Assembly (NCBI GenBank): GCA_030045295.1
Contig: JASIGD010000090.1
Span: forward strand, 1 to 13,001
DNA from: Streptosporangiaceae bacterium
Lineage (GTDB): Bacteria; Actinomycetota; Actinomycetes; Streptosporangiales; Streptosporangiaceae
DNA: 13,001 bases
Direction: 5' to 3'
The position numbers and the translations under genes were made by a program. The notes under the pieces are model-generated. The model was not told where the DNA came from. It worked only from the letters and a program-made list of their open reading frames with translations, and did no database searches. Each line of letters opens with the position of its first letter. The stretch's first letter is position 1. Of the stretch, positions 1 through 6,681 are shown piece after piece.

Positions 1-1953
1 TATCTGCTCGGCGCCGCCGGCTCGGCGTGCCTGGCGGTTCTGGGCGGATTCGCGCTGGCCGGCCGGACCGTGCTGCTCCCCGTCGCCGGGTGGCTCGGAC
101 AGCCCGTGCCCGGTCAGCCCGCCGCGGGCCTGGCTGCCGACCAGCTGTCCGGGATGTTCCTGGTCATCGCGTTCGGGGCCGCGGTGCCGGTCTCGGTGGC
201 CTTCGCCAGCTGGGTGGCACGGCCAGATACGGTAGCCCGGCAGGGGCTCGGCGCGAGTTACGCGCTGGCGCTGGGCGCGGTCGCGGTGATCATGACGGCG
301 CAGGACGCGTTCACCGCGCTGTTCGGGTGGGAGACGCTGACGATCGCGTTCTACCTGCTCGCCGGCTCCGGCCGGGGCAGGCAGGGACGGGACCGGAATA
401 CCGGAGCGGCTCAGCTCACGTTCGCGTTCGGCAAGGTCAGCGGGGCCGCGTTGCTGGCCGGGCTGCTGCTGCTGGCCGCCAAGTCCCACTCGATCACGCT
501 GGCGTCGTTCACGCACGTACCCGGCGGCGCGGCCCGCACCACCGCTGTGGTGCTGCTGCTCGGCGGGTTCGCGATCAAGGCCGGCCTGGTGCCGTTCCAG
601 GTCTGGCTGCCGTCGGGCTACGCCGCCGCCCCCGGGCCTGCTCGCGCGGTCATGGCCGGGGTGTGCGTGAACGTCGCCTTCTACGGCATGTGGCGCACGC
701 TGGCCCTGCTCGGCCGCCCGCCCGGCTGGCTGGTCGGCGCGGTCCTGCTGCTCGGGGCGTTCACCGCGCTGCTCGGCATCGCGCACGCCGCGGTGCAGAA
801 CCGGCTGAACCGGGTGATCGCCTACTCCAGCGTGGAGAACACCGGCCTGATCGTGGTGGGCTTCGGTGTCGCGCTGACCGGCGCGGCGGTCGGGAACCAG
901 CGGCTGGTCGCGGCCGGCCTGCTGGCCGCCACGTTGCAGATAGTCGCGCACACCGCGGCCAAGTCGCTGCTGTTTACCTCGGCCGCCGGGATCGAGATGA
1001 TGGCGGGCGGCGGCGACGATCTGGAGGTGCTGCGCAGCATGCCGCGGCGCGCGCCGTGGAGCGGTGCCGGGCTCGCCGTGGGGTCACTGACGCTGGCCGG
1101 ACTGCCGCCGACGGCCGGGTTCGTGTCCGAGTGGTTCCTGCTCGAGGCGCTCATGCAGCAATTCCGGGTGCCCGGGCTCGGCTACCGGCTGGCGCTGGCG
1201 CTGGCCGGCGCCGCGGTCGCGCTGACCGTCGGGTTCGCCGGGGTGACGTTCGTCCGCCTGGTCGGCCTCATCGTGCTGGGCCGCGGAACCGGCGCGGCAC
1301 CCGAATACGGCCTTGGGGGACGCGCGGCGGTGGCGGTACTGGCCGCTTTCTGCCTGACGGTCACGGCGGTAACCCCGCTGGAGATAAGGGTGATCGCCGC
1401 CGGGCTGTCCCCGATCGTGCCGAGCCGCATCACCATGGGGGCGCTGAAGTCCCCGTGGGTGCTGCAGCCGGTGTTCGCCGGGTTCTCGATCCTGTCCCCG
1501 TCCTGGCTGTGGCTGGATCTCCCGGTGATGTTGCTCGTGGTCGGCCTGGTCGCGTGGGCGCTGTCCGGCCGGCGGCTGCTGCGGGTACGGCGGGTTCCGG
1601 CGTGGCATTCGGCGACGATCGGCGTGGAGGGGACCGATTCCTATACCGCGTTCGGCTACGCGAACCCCACCCGCCGGGTGCTCACCAGCCTGCTGCACAC
1701 CCGCGCTGAGGTGCGGGAGGTACCGCCCGGGGATGACGCGGACGTCGCCGAGACGCAGGACCAGCCGCGTCTGGAGTACACGTCCGACGTGATCGAGGTG
1801 GTCGGCGCCTACCTGTACCGGCCCGGGCAGCGGATGTTCGCGGCGGTCGTGACCACCGCGAAACGGCTGCAGTCCGGCCGGCTGGACGCCTACCTGCTTT
1901 ACATGCTCATCGCGCTGATCGCCATCGTGGCGGTGGTGACTGCCCTGGCCTGA
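1..1953 (+). CDS. hyfB: HyfB-like proton-conducting membrane subunit (5' end outside window)
   Basis: The frame is open from base 1, so the start lies upstream. The 650 visible residues compare with about 670 for E. coli HyfB, so only some 20-30 are missing. The protein is almost entirely hydrophobic helices of the Proton_antipo_M family (NuoL/M/N, MrpD, HyfB). Family marks, numbered from the first visible codon, are a membrane Glu in FGWETLT (E111), KAGLVPFQVWLP (K193), AYSSVENTGLI (about 275) and HTAAKSLLF (K321). The C-terminus RLQSGRLDAYLLYM is typical of HyfB/formate hydrogenlyase subunit 3 and separates it from NuoL/M. It should move protons (or Na+) across the cytoplasmic membrane in a hydrogenase-4-like or orphan complex. 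The stretch after VWLP reads SGYAAAPG rather than the usual EAHPAAPS. No other hyf gene follows it here. Formate-hydrogenlyase genes are known companions of fluoride riboswitches, so an aptamer just upstream of the window is plausible. Confidence 0.82.
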   Translation, partial: YLLGAAGSACLAVLGGFALAGRTVLLPVAGWLGQPVPGQPAAGLAADQLSGMFLVIAFGAAVPVSVAFASWVARPDTVARQGLGASYALALGAVAVIMTAQDAFTALFGWETLTIAFYLLAGSGRGRQGRDRNTGAAQLTFAFGKVSGAALLAGLLLLAAKSHSITLASFTHVPGGAARTTAVVLLLGGFAIKAGLVPFQVWLPSGYAAAPGPARAVMAGVCVNVAFYGMWRTLALLGRPPGWLVGAVLLLGAFTALLGIAHAAVQNRLNRVIAYSSVENTGLIVVGFGVALTGAAVGNQRLVAAGLLAATLQIVAHTAAKSLLFTSAAGIEMMAGGGDDLEVLRSMPRRAPWSGAGLAVGSLTLAGLPPTAGFVSEWFLLEALMQQFRVPGLGYRLALALAGAAVALTVGFAGVTFVRLVGLIVLGRGTGAAPEYGLGGRAAVAVLAAFCLTVTAVTPLEIRVIAAGLSPIVPSRITMGALKSPWVLQPVFAGFSILSPSWLWLDLPVMLLVVGLVAWALSGRRLLRVRRVPAWHSATIGVEGTDSYTAFGYANPTRRVLTSLLHTRAEVREVPPGDDADVAETQDQPRLEYTSDVIEVVGAYLYRPGQRMFAAVVTTAKRLQSGRLDAYLLYMLIALIAIVAVVTALA

Positions 1954-1963
1954 CGCCTATCCT
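1936..1963 (+). promoter_or_regulatory. Candidate promoter for the dynamin-like gene
   Basis: A -35-like GTGACT (1936-1941) lies 16 bp before TATCCT (1958-1963), which fits the actinobacterial TANNNT -10. It overlaps the 3' end of the hyfB-like gene. Transcription would begin about at the foot of the P1 hairpin at 1971, giving a structured leader of about 115 nt. Sequence match only. Confidence 0.45.
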
Positions 1964-1970
1964 GGTGTGA

Positions 1971-2079
1971 GCGCGGCGGAGGGGCTCGCCGCGCCAGCGC
2001 CCCGCCAGGTTCGCGGGCGGCACGAACGCGGCAACCCCGCCAACGGTCCCTACCAGGCGTATACAGCGCAGGTAGGAGG
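1971..2079 (+). promoter_or_regulatory. Variant fluoride-type (crcB-like) riboswitch before the dynamin-like GTPase
   Basis: P1 is a perfect 8-bp stem (1971-1978 with 1987-1994) around the loop GAGGGGCT. Loop bases 1981-1986 (GGGGCT) pair with GGTCCC at 2045-2050 to form the pseudoknot, with two G-U wobbles. An extra hairpin (CCGCC...GGCGG, about 2002-2020) sits between P1 and P2. Then come AAC, P2 (GCGG 2028-2031 with CCGC 2037-2040), CAACGG and U2051. Compared with the canonical crcB core the loop AU is GA and the joining UGAUG is CAACG. The linchpin equivalents A40 (2043) and U48 (2051) are kept. Expression platform: CCTACC (2049-2054) can pair with GGTAGG (2071-2076), covering the start of the SD AGGAGG (2074-2079). 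That hairpin excludes the pseudoknot, so ligand binding would expose the SD. The core is nearly identical to the element at 11955. The RNA fold is well supported; the ligand is inferred. Confidence 0.72.
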
Positions 2080-2088
2080 ATGGCGAGG

Positions 2089-3780
2089 ATGACCGACAGC
2101 GACGAAACCCTGCTCAGTGCGCTCAGCGAGCTTGCCTCGCTCGGCACCGAACGCGACCGGGAACAGCTGGCGGCGCTGCGGGACCGGCTGGACGCGGCGC
2201 GGCTGCGGGTCCTGGTCGTAGGCGAGGCCAAGCGAGGCAAGAGCACGCTGGTCAATGCTCTGCTGGACCGCGCGGTGCTGCCCTCCGGGGTGACCCCGCT
2301 GACCGCGGTCACGACCACGGTCCGCTACGGCGACGACCCCAGGGTCGAGGTCCGGTTCCTGGACGGGCATGACGAGAAGCACCCGCTGGCCGCGCTGGAC
2401 GACCTGGTCACCGAGCGCGGGAACCCGCGTAACCGGCGGCAGATCGCGGGCGTGACCGTGTACGTGGACGCCCCGGTGCTGGCCGGCGGGGTAGAGCTCG
2501 TGGACACGCCGGGCACCGGGTCGGTGTTCGAATGGGACACCGAGGCCGCCCACGAGGCGCTGCAGTCCATGGACGCGGCGGTGTTCGTGCTGACCGCCGA
2601 CCCGCCGGTGTCGGCGAGCGAGCGGGACCTGCTGGGCCAGGTGGCCGAGTTGTCGGTGACGACGTTCACCGTGCTGAACAAGGCCGATCGCCTGGATGAG
2701 CCGGGCCGGGCGGAGGCGATGGAGTTCACCCGGCAGGTGCTCGGTGAGGCCGGCCACGCCGGACAGGTTTATCCGATGTCGGCGCGGGCCGCTCTCGATG
2801 GCGGCGATGCCGGCTTCGCCGCGTTCAGGGCTGATTTCACCGCGTACCTGGCGTCGCGGCGCAAGGCGGACCTGCGCGCGTCGGCGGTCGCGCAGGCCAG
2901 CCGGATCGCTGGTTCCCTGCTGGATGAGGTGAGGCTGACCCGCCGGGCGGCCGAGATGCGCGCGGGCGACGCGGCGGCGCGGGTGGAGCAGTTCGGCGCC
3001 CGGCTGGCCGAGGTGGACGTGCGCAGCCGGGACGCCATCGCGATCGCCAATGCCGAGTCGGCTCGGCTGCTGTTCGCCCTCAACGACGCGGCAGAGACGG
3101 ATGCGCCTCGGCTCGGGCGCGAGATCACCGGGCAGCTCGACGCGCTGCTCGACGGCGACCTGCAGGCCGCCGCGCCCGGTGAGATCGAGCGGCGGGGCCG
3201 CGAGCGGCTGGTCACGCTCGCCGTGGCGGCCGCCGACGCCTGGCGCCGACAGCGGCAGGAGATCATCGAGGAACGCCTGGCCCACGTGGACGCCCGGCTC
3301 GCCGGGGACCTTAAGACCGAGCTTGACGTCTTGCGCGACTCCGCGGCCGAATTGCTCGGCCTTGACCTCGCGGTACCCGAGCCGGGCGGCCGGCTGACCG
3401 AGAACCGGCGGTTTTTCTACGTCACCGGCGAGGACGTCGGGCAGACGGAGCTGCTGGCGGGTGCGGTCCGCCGCTGGCTGCCTGGCGAGCTCGGCAGGCG
3501 CACGGCCAAGGAGCACCTGCGCCGTGAGGCTCCCAGCATGGTCGACAGCCAGATCGGCCGGGCCCGGGGGGACCTGCAGTACCGGCTCGCGGAGGCGACC
3601 CGGGCGCTGGTCCGCGTGATCGAGCGGCGTTACTCCGACGCCACCGAGCGGATGCAGGCGGCGCTGCGGACGGCGGCGGGCCTGCGCGAGGCGTCGGCGG
3701 CCGAGGCCGAGCGTAAGCAAGAGGAGCTAGCCGGGCGGGAATCGGCGCTGCGGCGCGTACTTGGCTTGCTGGATCTGTGA
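2089..3780 (+). CDS. Dynamin-like GTPase
   Basis: The 563-residue protein has an N-terminal dynamin-type G domain: G1 P-loop GEAKRGKS (45-52), G2 threonine in TPLTAVTT (about 69-76), G3 DTPG (139-142) and G4 NKAD (197-200). The rest is a long helical, Ala/Arg/Glu-rich stalk that ends in a charged coiled-coil-like segment (RKQEELAGRESALRR). This is the layout of bacterial dynamin-like proteins (DLPs), which bind and remodel membranes with GTP. Mycobacterial IniA is an envelope-stress example. I chose ATG 2089 because AGGAGG (2074-2079) is 9 nt upstream; ATG 2080 touches the SD directly and is unlikely. It is a single gene behind the variant riboswitch, convergent with the enolase gene and 16 bp from it. 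A role in membrane repair under ion stress is inference. Bacterial DLPs often work in pairs, but no partner is visible. Confidence 0.85.
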   Translation: MTDSDETLLSALSELASLGTERDREQLAALRDRLDAARLRVLVVGEAKRGKSTLVNALLDRAVLPSGVTPLTAVTTTVRYGDDPRVEVRFLDGHDEKHPLAALDDLVTERGNPRNRRQIAGVTVYVDAPVLAGGVELVDTPGTGSVFEWDTEAAHEALQSMDAAVFVLTADPPVSASERDLLGQVAELSVTTFTVLNKADRLDEPGRAEAMEFTRQVLGEAGHAGQVYPMSARAALDGGDAGFAAFRADFTAYLASRRKADLRASAVAQASRIAGSLLDEVRLTRRAAEMRAGDAAARVEQFGARLAEVDVRSRDAIAIANAESARLLFALNDAAETDAPRLGREITGQLDALLDGDLQAAAPGEIERRGRERLVTLAVAAADAWRRQRQEIIEERLAHVDARLAGDLKTELDVLRDSAAELLGLDLAVPEPGGRLTENRRFFYVTGEDVGQTELLAGAVRRWLPGELGRRTAKEHLRREAPSMVDSQIGRARGDLQYRLAEATRALVRVIERRYSDATERMQAALRTAAGLREASAAEAERKQEELAGRESALRRVLGLLDL

Positions 3781-3796
3781 TGCGGCCGGCCAGGGC

Positions 3797-5065
3797 TCAG
3801 GGCATGCCGTAGCGGAGGTCGGGTTCGGAGGCCGCGATCTCCAGCAGCCGGTTGTATTTGGCGGTGCGCTCGCCGCGCGCCGGGGCGCCGGACTTCAGGT
3901 GACCGCTGCCGGTGCCGACGGTCAAGTCGGCGATGAAGGAGTCCTCGGTCTCCCCGGAGCGGTGCGAGACGAACTGCCGGTAGCCGGCTTCGCGGCAGAT
4001 CGCCATGGCCTGCAGGGTTTCGGTGACGGTGCCGATCTGGTTGAGCTTGATCAGCGAGGCGTTGCCGATACCGCGCTCGATCGCCCAGCTGATGATCGCC
4101 GGGTTGGTGCAGAAGATGTCGTCGCCGACCAACTCGGTGGTGCCGCCCAGGCGCTCGGTCAGCGCGATCCAGCCGTCATTGTCGTCCTCGCCGAGCCCGT
4201 CCTCGATCAGGTGCACGGGGAACTGCTCGGTGATCAGCGCGTAACGGTTGATCATGTCGCTGCTGTCCAGCAGCTCCCCGGCCACCTTGTACCGCCCGTC
4301 CGGCTGGCGGAACTCCGAGGCCGCCGGGTCCAAGGCGATCGACACCCCGTCCATGCCGGCCTTGTAGCCGGCGTCGCCGATGGCCTGCACCAGCAGGCCG
4401 AGCACCTCTTCGGGCTCGGCGATCTCGGGGGCGAAGCCGCCCTCGTCGCCCAGCCCCGTGGAGAGCTTGCGGCCGGATAGCTCACGGCGCAGCGCCGAGT
4501 AGACCTCCGCGCCCGCGCGGACCGCCTCGGCCATCGACGGTGCCCCGACCGGTGCGACCATGAACTCCTGGAAGTCCAGCGGGTTGGGCGCGTGCACCCC
4601 GCCGTTGAGCACGTTGAAGTGGGGCACCGGCATGGAGGGCGTGACACCCTGCGGCACCAGCCACTGCCACAGCGGCACCGCGGCCGAGGCGGCCAGCGCC
4701 CGGGCCAGGGCCATGGAGACTCCCACCGTGGCGTTGGCGCCGAGCCTGCTCTTGTTCGCGGTGCCGTCCAGCGCGATCATCGCCTGGTCCACCTCGCCCA
4801 GCGTGGCCCATGACCGGCCGCGGAGGAGGTCGGCGATCTCGGTGTTGACCGCCGCGACCGCCCCCAGCACGCCCTTGCCCTCGTACCGGGCCGGGTCGCC
4901 GTCGCGACGCTCCACCGCCTCCCGCGACCCGGTTGAGGCGCCGGAGGGAACTCCAGCGCGGGCCGTCGTGCCGTCGGCCAGCCCTACGGTGACCGCCAGC
5001 GTAGGCCGACCGCGTGAGTCCAAGATCTCCAGCGCGGACAGCTCCGTGACATCGAAAACCGGCAT
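3797..5065 (-). CDS. eno: Enolase, riboswitch-controlled (probably a stress isoform)
   Basis: Enolase (2-phosphoglycerate to phosphoenolpyruvate, glycolysis, Mg-dependent, cytoplasmic), 422 residues, close to the usual length. Catalytic and metal residues are all present: S41 in the PSGAST loop, H158 in GGVHAP, E167, E208 in GDEGGFAP, metal ligands D246, E288 and D315, base K340 in LIKLNQIGT, H368-R369-S370 and K391. The start ATG at 5065 has AGGAG 6 nt upstream. Deviations at normally invariant spots include LDSRGRPT (usually LDSRGNPT) and GGVHAPNP (usually GGAHADNN). This suggests a paralogue beside a housekeeping enolase elsewhere. Fluoride inhibits enolase as a Mg-fluoride-phosphate complex, and eno is a known target gene of fluoride riboswitches. 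An aptamer-like leader lies at 5177-5243. Whether this isoform is less fluoride-sensitive or simply overproduced is not visible. Confidence 0.95.
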   Translation of the reverse strand: MPVFDVTELSALEILDSRGRPTLAVTVGLADGTTARAGVPSGASTGSREAVERRDGDPARYEGKGVLGAVAAVNTEIADLLRGRSWATLGEVDQAMIALDGTANKSRLGANATVGVSMALARALAASAAVPLWQWLVPQGVTPSMPVPHFNVLNGGVHAPNPLDFQEFMVAPVGAPSMAEAVRAGAEVYSALRRELSGRKLSTGLGDEGGFAPEIAEPEEVLGLLVQAIGDAGYKAGMDGVSIALDPAASEFRQPDGRYKVAGELLDSSDMINRYALITEQFPVHLIEDGLGEDDNDGWIALTERLGGTTELVGDDIFCTNPAIISWAIERGIGNASLIKLNQIGTVTETLQAMAICREAGYRQFVSHRSGETEDSFIADLTVGTGSGHLKSGAPARGERTAKYNRLLEIAASEPDLRYGMP

Positions 5066-5077
5066 CGTACGCTCCTA

Positions 5078-5132
5078 TCTGCCGCAGTCCTTGTCGCTCC
5101 ATCGTCATTACGTCCGATAGCGCAACGGCAGA
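5078..5132 (-). promoter_or_regulatory. Candidate SD-adjacent helix in the enolase leader
   Basis: On the minus strand TCTGCCG (5132-5126) is perfectly complementary to CGGCAGA (5084-5078), which ends just before the enolase SD region TAGGAG. It could be part of the expression platform. A clear alternative pairing linking it to the pseudoknot strand at 5179-5184 was not found; the best is an imperfect match to GGGGCCCA near 5139-5146. Confidence 0.3.
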
Positions 5133-5176
5133 GGCTTTGGGCCCCATTTGTCGGTCGGCCATCCTGACGTTCCCAC

Positions 5177-5243
5177 GAGAGGCCATCAGCCACGCTGGCG
5201 GTTCTGGAGCCCTCGAGCGCTCCAGCCGGAGCCCCTTCCGGCT
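5177..5243 (-). promoter_or_regulatory. Fluoride-type riboswitch before enolase, with inserted hairpin
   Basis: Read on the minus strand, P1 is GCCGG (5242-5238) with CCGGC (5229-5225) around loop AAGGGGCT. The loop GGGGCT pairs with GGCCTC (5184-5179) through six pairs, two of them wobbles. A second hairpin, TGGAGC/GCTCCA with loop GCTCGAGG, is inserted between P1 and P2. Then follow AACC, P2 (GCC/GGC around AGCGT), canonical UGAUGG and the pseudoknot strand followed by U. The 3' half is a textbook crcB motif; in the loop, position 7 is A instead of U. Enolase is a known fluoride-riboswitch target. About 110 nt separate the aptamer from the start codon. Confidence 0.75.
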
Positions 5244-5248
5244 CGGGC

Positions 5249-5254
5249 AGTTTA
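5249..5254 (-). promoter_or_regulatory. Candidate -10 for enolase leader transcript
   Basis: TAAACT on the minus strand fits TANNNT. It lies 6 nt upstream of the foot of the P1 hairpin, so transcription would start at or close to the aptamer. No convincing -35 hexamer was seen. Confidence 0.45.
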
Positions 5255-5312
5255 GCGCGGGATCGCGGCCGCCGTTCGGCCAGGCCGCCTGCTGGATCGG
5301 CTGCGCGCCCGT

Positions 5313-5318
5313 TAGCCT
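5313..5318 (+). promoter_or_regulatory. -10 element of a probably leaderless transcript
   Basis: TAGCCT fits TANNNT and is followed by 7 nt and then the GTG at 5326. The transcript would start at the start codon itself, which is common in actinobacteria. It is divergent from the enolase promoter about 60 bp away. Confidence 0.5.
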
Positions 5319-5325
5319 GGAGGGC

Positions 5326-6090
5326 GTGCTTCGCCTGCTGGATGCTAGTAATGGCTCGTATACCGATGTCAGGCCGGCCCGCCGGGGACTGTTGCGGGTG
5401 TGCGCGCACGCGCCGGACACGGCCGATAGCGCGGACATCACCGGGCTGCGCGTGCTGCTGACTGCCGACCTGCTCGCGCGGGCGGCCGAGCTCGGTGACC
5501 TGCAGGTCCTCACCGCGCTGTCATTCGCCGGCCAGCCCCCCGGTCAGCTGACGGCTTTCGAGCGCGCCGCCGATGCGCTTGGCGTCCACCCGCCCGCCGT
5601 CCGCACGAGTTGTCAGGATGCCCAGGCGTCGCTGGCCGGTCCGATCGACGTGCACCTGGCCGGCCGCGCCGCCACCGTGTGCACCGGGCAGGGCGGGCTT
5701 CTCACTCCGGTCGGCGCGGCGCGCCTGCATACCGAGCTCGCCGGACCCGGGCGCGATCCGCTCGCGGTCCGGCTCGCCCTGCAGGCCTACCCGTACCACC
5801 AGAGCGCCGACCTCACGCAGGGCGTGCTGGCCGACGCGGATGAAACGCTCGGCCGCTGGCGGCACCTGGTGGCCGAATGGGCGCGATCACCCTCACGACC
5901 GATGCCGGCCGGCATCGCGGGAACGGTCCGGGCCGCCTTCGAAGACCTGGACACGGTATCGCTGCTCGCCCTGTTGCGCGGCCTGGTGCCCGACGCCAGC
6001 GTGCCAGCGGGCACCAAGTTCGAGACCTTCGTGTTCGCCGACCGCGTCCTCGGCCTGGACCTGCCCAGCAGCATAGGGCGGACCGGCTGA
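5326..6090 (+). CDS. CysRS-like protein lacking catalytic motifs
   Basis: This 254-residue protein recalls cysteinyl-tRNA synthetase (CysRS)/MshC in outline. The beginning, VLRLLDASNG...RRGLLRVCAHAPDT (1-31), parallels the CysRS start 'LRLYDT...VRMYVCGPTVYD', with ITGLRVLLTADLLARAAEL where CysRS has HIGHAR and the following helix. Later YPYHQSADL and AFEDLDT parallel the CysRS HYRSPLDFS and DDDLNTP segments. The HIGH signature, the zinc-ligand set and KMSKS are not recognisable, and the length is about half that of CysRS. It is therefore unlikely to charge tRNA and is either a degenerate paralogue or a Rossmann-fold protein with a new role. GTG 5326 is preferred because it starts the CysRS-like homology and lies 7 nt after a -10; the frame is open further upstream, but that part would overlap the enolase aptamer. 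It has no riboswitch of its own. Family assignment is from memory of sequence pattern. Confidence 0.6.
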   Translation: MLRLLDASNGSYTDVRPARRGLLRVCAHAPDTADSADITGLRVLLTADLLARAAELGDLQVLTALSFAGQPPGQLTAFERAADALGVHPPAVRTSCQDAQASLAGPIDVHLAGRAATVCTGQGGLLTPVGAARLHTELAGPGRDPLAVRLALQAYPYHQSADLTQGVLADADETLGRWRHLVAEWARSPSRPMPAGIAGTVRAAFEDLDTVSLLALLRGLVPDASVPAGTKFETFVFADRVLGLDLPSSIGRTG

Positions 6091-6093
6091 CGC

Positions 6094-6107
6094 GCGCCGC
6101 GCGGCGC
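6094..6107. terminator. Short GC hairpin between convergent genes
   Basis: GCGCC/GGCGC with loop GCGC sits in the 25-bp gap between two converging stop codons. There is no T tract on either side, so it is at best a weak bidirectional terminator. Confidence 0.25.
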
Positions 6108-6115
6108 CGTCGTGG

Positions 6116-6583
6116 CTATCGCCGCCGCGGCGGCAGGTTCTGCTCCACCCACTGACGGAAGCCGGGATGCAGCCGCAGGCTTGTCATCTCGCGCAGCGTG
6201 AACCATCCGGTGCTCTCGGTCTCCCTTGAGGTATACGCGGTGAACGGTTCACCGACGTCGGCGTGGACGATGGAGAACTTCCAGCCGCCACCGCAGTCCT
6301 GCGTCTCGGTCCCGGTGACCCGATAGGCCGGGACCGGCCAGATCTCCTCGGTGGCCTCGCGGTGAGCCGCTGCCTCGGCCTCTTCGCCATCGTGGATGGC
6401 GCCGCCTGGCATACCCCACGTACCACCTTCATCTACCCACCGGGAACGCTCGGTGAGTAGGTACCGCGGCTCCCCGCCGGGCGGGACGTACCGCAGCAGC
6501 AGTCCCGCGCCGCCTCGCGCGCCCCAGTGGACATGTCCCAGGTCACAGAAGGTCCACCGGTCTGAGCTGCCGGGAGTGGTCAT
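6116..6583 (-). CDS. Nudix hydrolase
   Basis: The 155-residue protein has a Nudix box starting at GGAIHDGEEAEAAAHREATE and continuing EIWPV. The G-x5-E-x7-REUxEE core that binds Mg and nucleoside diphosphate is intact, but the glycine near the end of the box is Trp. Flanking features fit the fold: GGAGLLLRYV strand, YLLTERS, and WGMPGG just before the box. It should hydrolyse a nucleoside diphosphate linked to another moiety; the substrate cannot be told. I chose ATG 6583 (MTTPGSSDRW) because GGAGG lies 4 nt upstream; a longer frame to about 6799 would run through the divergent riboswitch and has no homology-like content. It converges with the CysRS-like gene and diverges from the riboswitch-controlled gene at 6781. 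No aptamer was found upstream. Confidence 0.88.
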   Translation of the reverse strand: MTTPGSSDRWTFCDLGHVHWGARGGAGLLLRYVPPGGEPRYLLTERSRWVDEGGTWGMPGGAIHDGEEAEAAAHREATEEIWPVPAYRVTGTETQDCGGGWKFSIVHADVGEPFTAYTSRETESTGWFTLREMTSLRLHPGFRQWVEQNLPPRRR

Positions 6584-6653
6584 GGGACCTCCAATCGTGC
6601 GAGACCTGCCATCAGTGTGCGCCGCCGCAGGCGCCGGCCAGGACGCGGCGTCG

Positions 6654-6659
6654 TACAAT
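6654..6659 (+). promoter_or_regulatory. -10 element for the 118-residue protein gene
   Basis: TACAAT is a near-consensus -10 placed 22 nt before the P1 hairpin of the riboswitch. No clear -35 was found at 17 bp. Confidence 0.5.
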
Positions 6660-6681
6660 GATTCCGGTGATCTGATCCGCC

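Noticed and set aside
1975..1992. GGCGGAGGGGCTCGCCGC repeated exactly near 11957 looks like a direct repeat or a mobile-element remnant.
   Set aside because: The repeated pieces are the P1 loop with the inner stem and the pseudoknot segment of two RNAs; flanks, spacing and stems differ, as expected of paralogous aptamers and not of a transposed element.
2050..3720. A long open frame on the minus strand opposite the dynamin-like gene.
   Set aside because: High-GC shadow: the product is Arg/Gln/His/Pro-rich without motifs, while the plus strand has an intact GTPase. The same holds for the long plus-strand frame at 8989-10293 opposite the MutS-like gene and for 27-1709 in the hyfB region.
3781..3796. 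Possible terminator between the converging dynamin-like and enolase genes.
   Set aside because: Only 16 bp, with no hairpin and no T tract visible.
5204..5225. The stem CTGGAG/CTCCAG first taken as P1 of the enolase aptamer.
   Set aside because: Its loop gives a poor pseudoknot with GGCCTC. The stem just 5' of it (5225-5242) has an 8-nt loop that pairs fully, so this one is better read as the inserted hairpin.
5137..5325. The frame of the CysRS-like gene is open upstream to an ATG at 5137, giving 63 more residues.
   Set aside because: This part overlaps the enolase aptamer and promoter on the other strand, has low-complexity content and no SD; GTG 5326 fits the -10 and the homology-like start.
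6600..6640. CTGATGGCAGGTC on the minus strand before the Nudix gene resembles the 3' part of a fluoride aptamer.
   Set aside because: No P2 directly before it and no P1 with a matching 8-nt loop; the GC-rich upstream sequence does not give the crcB layout. Probably chance.
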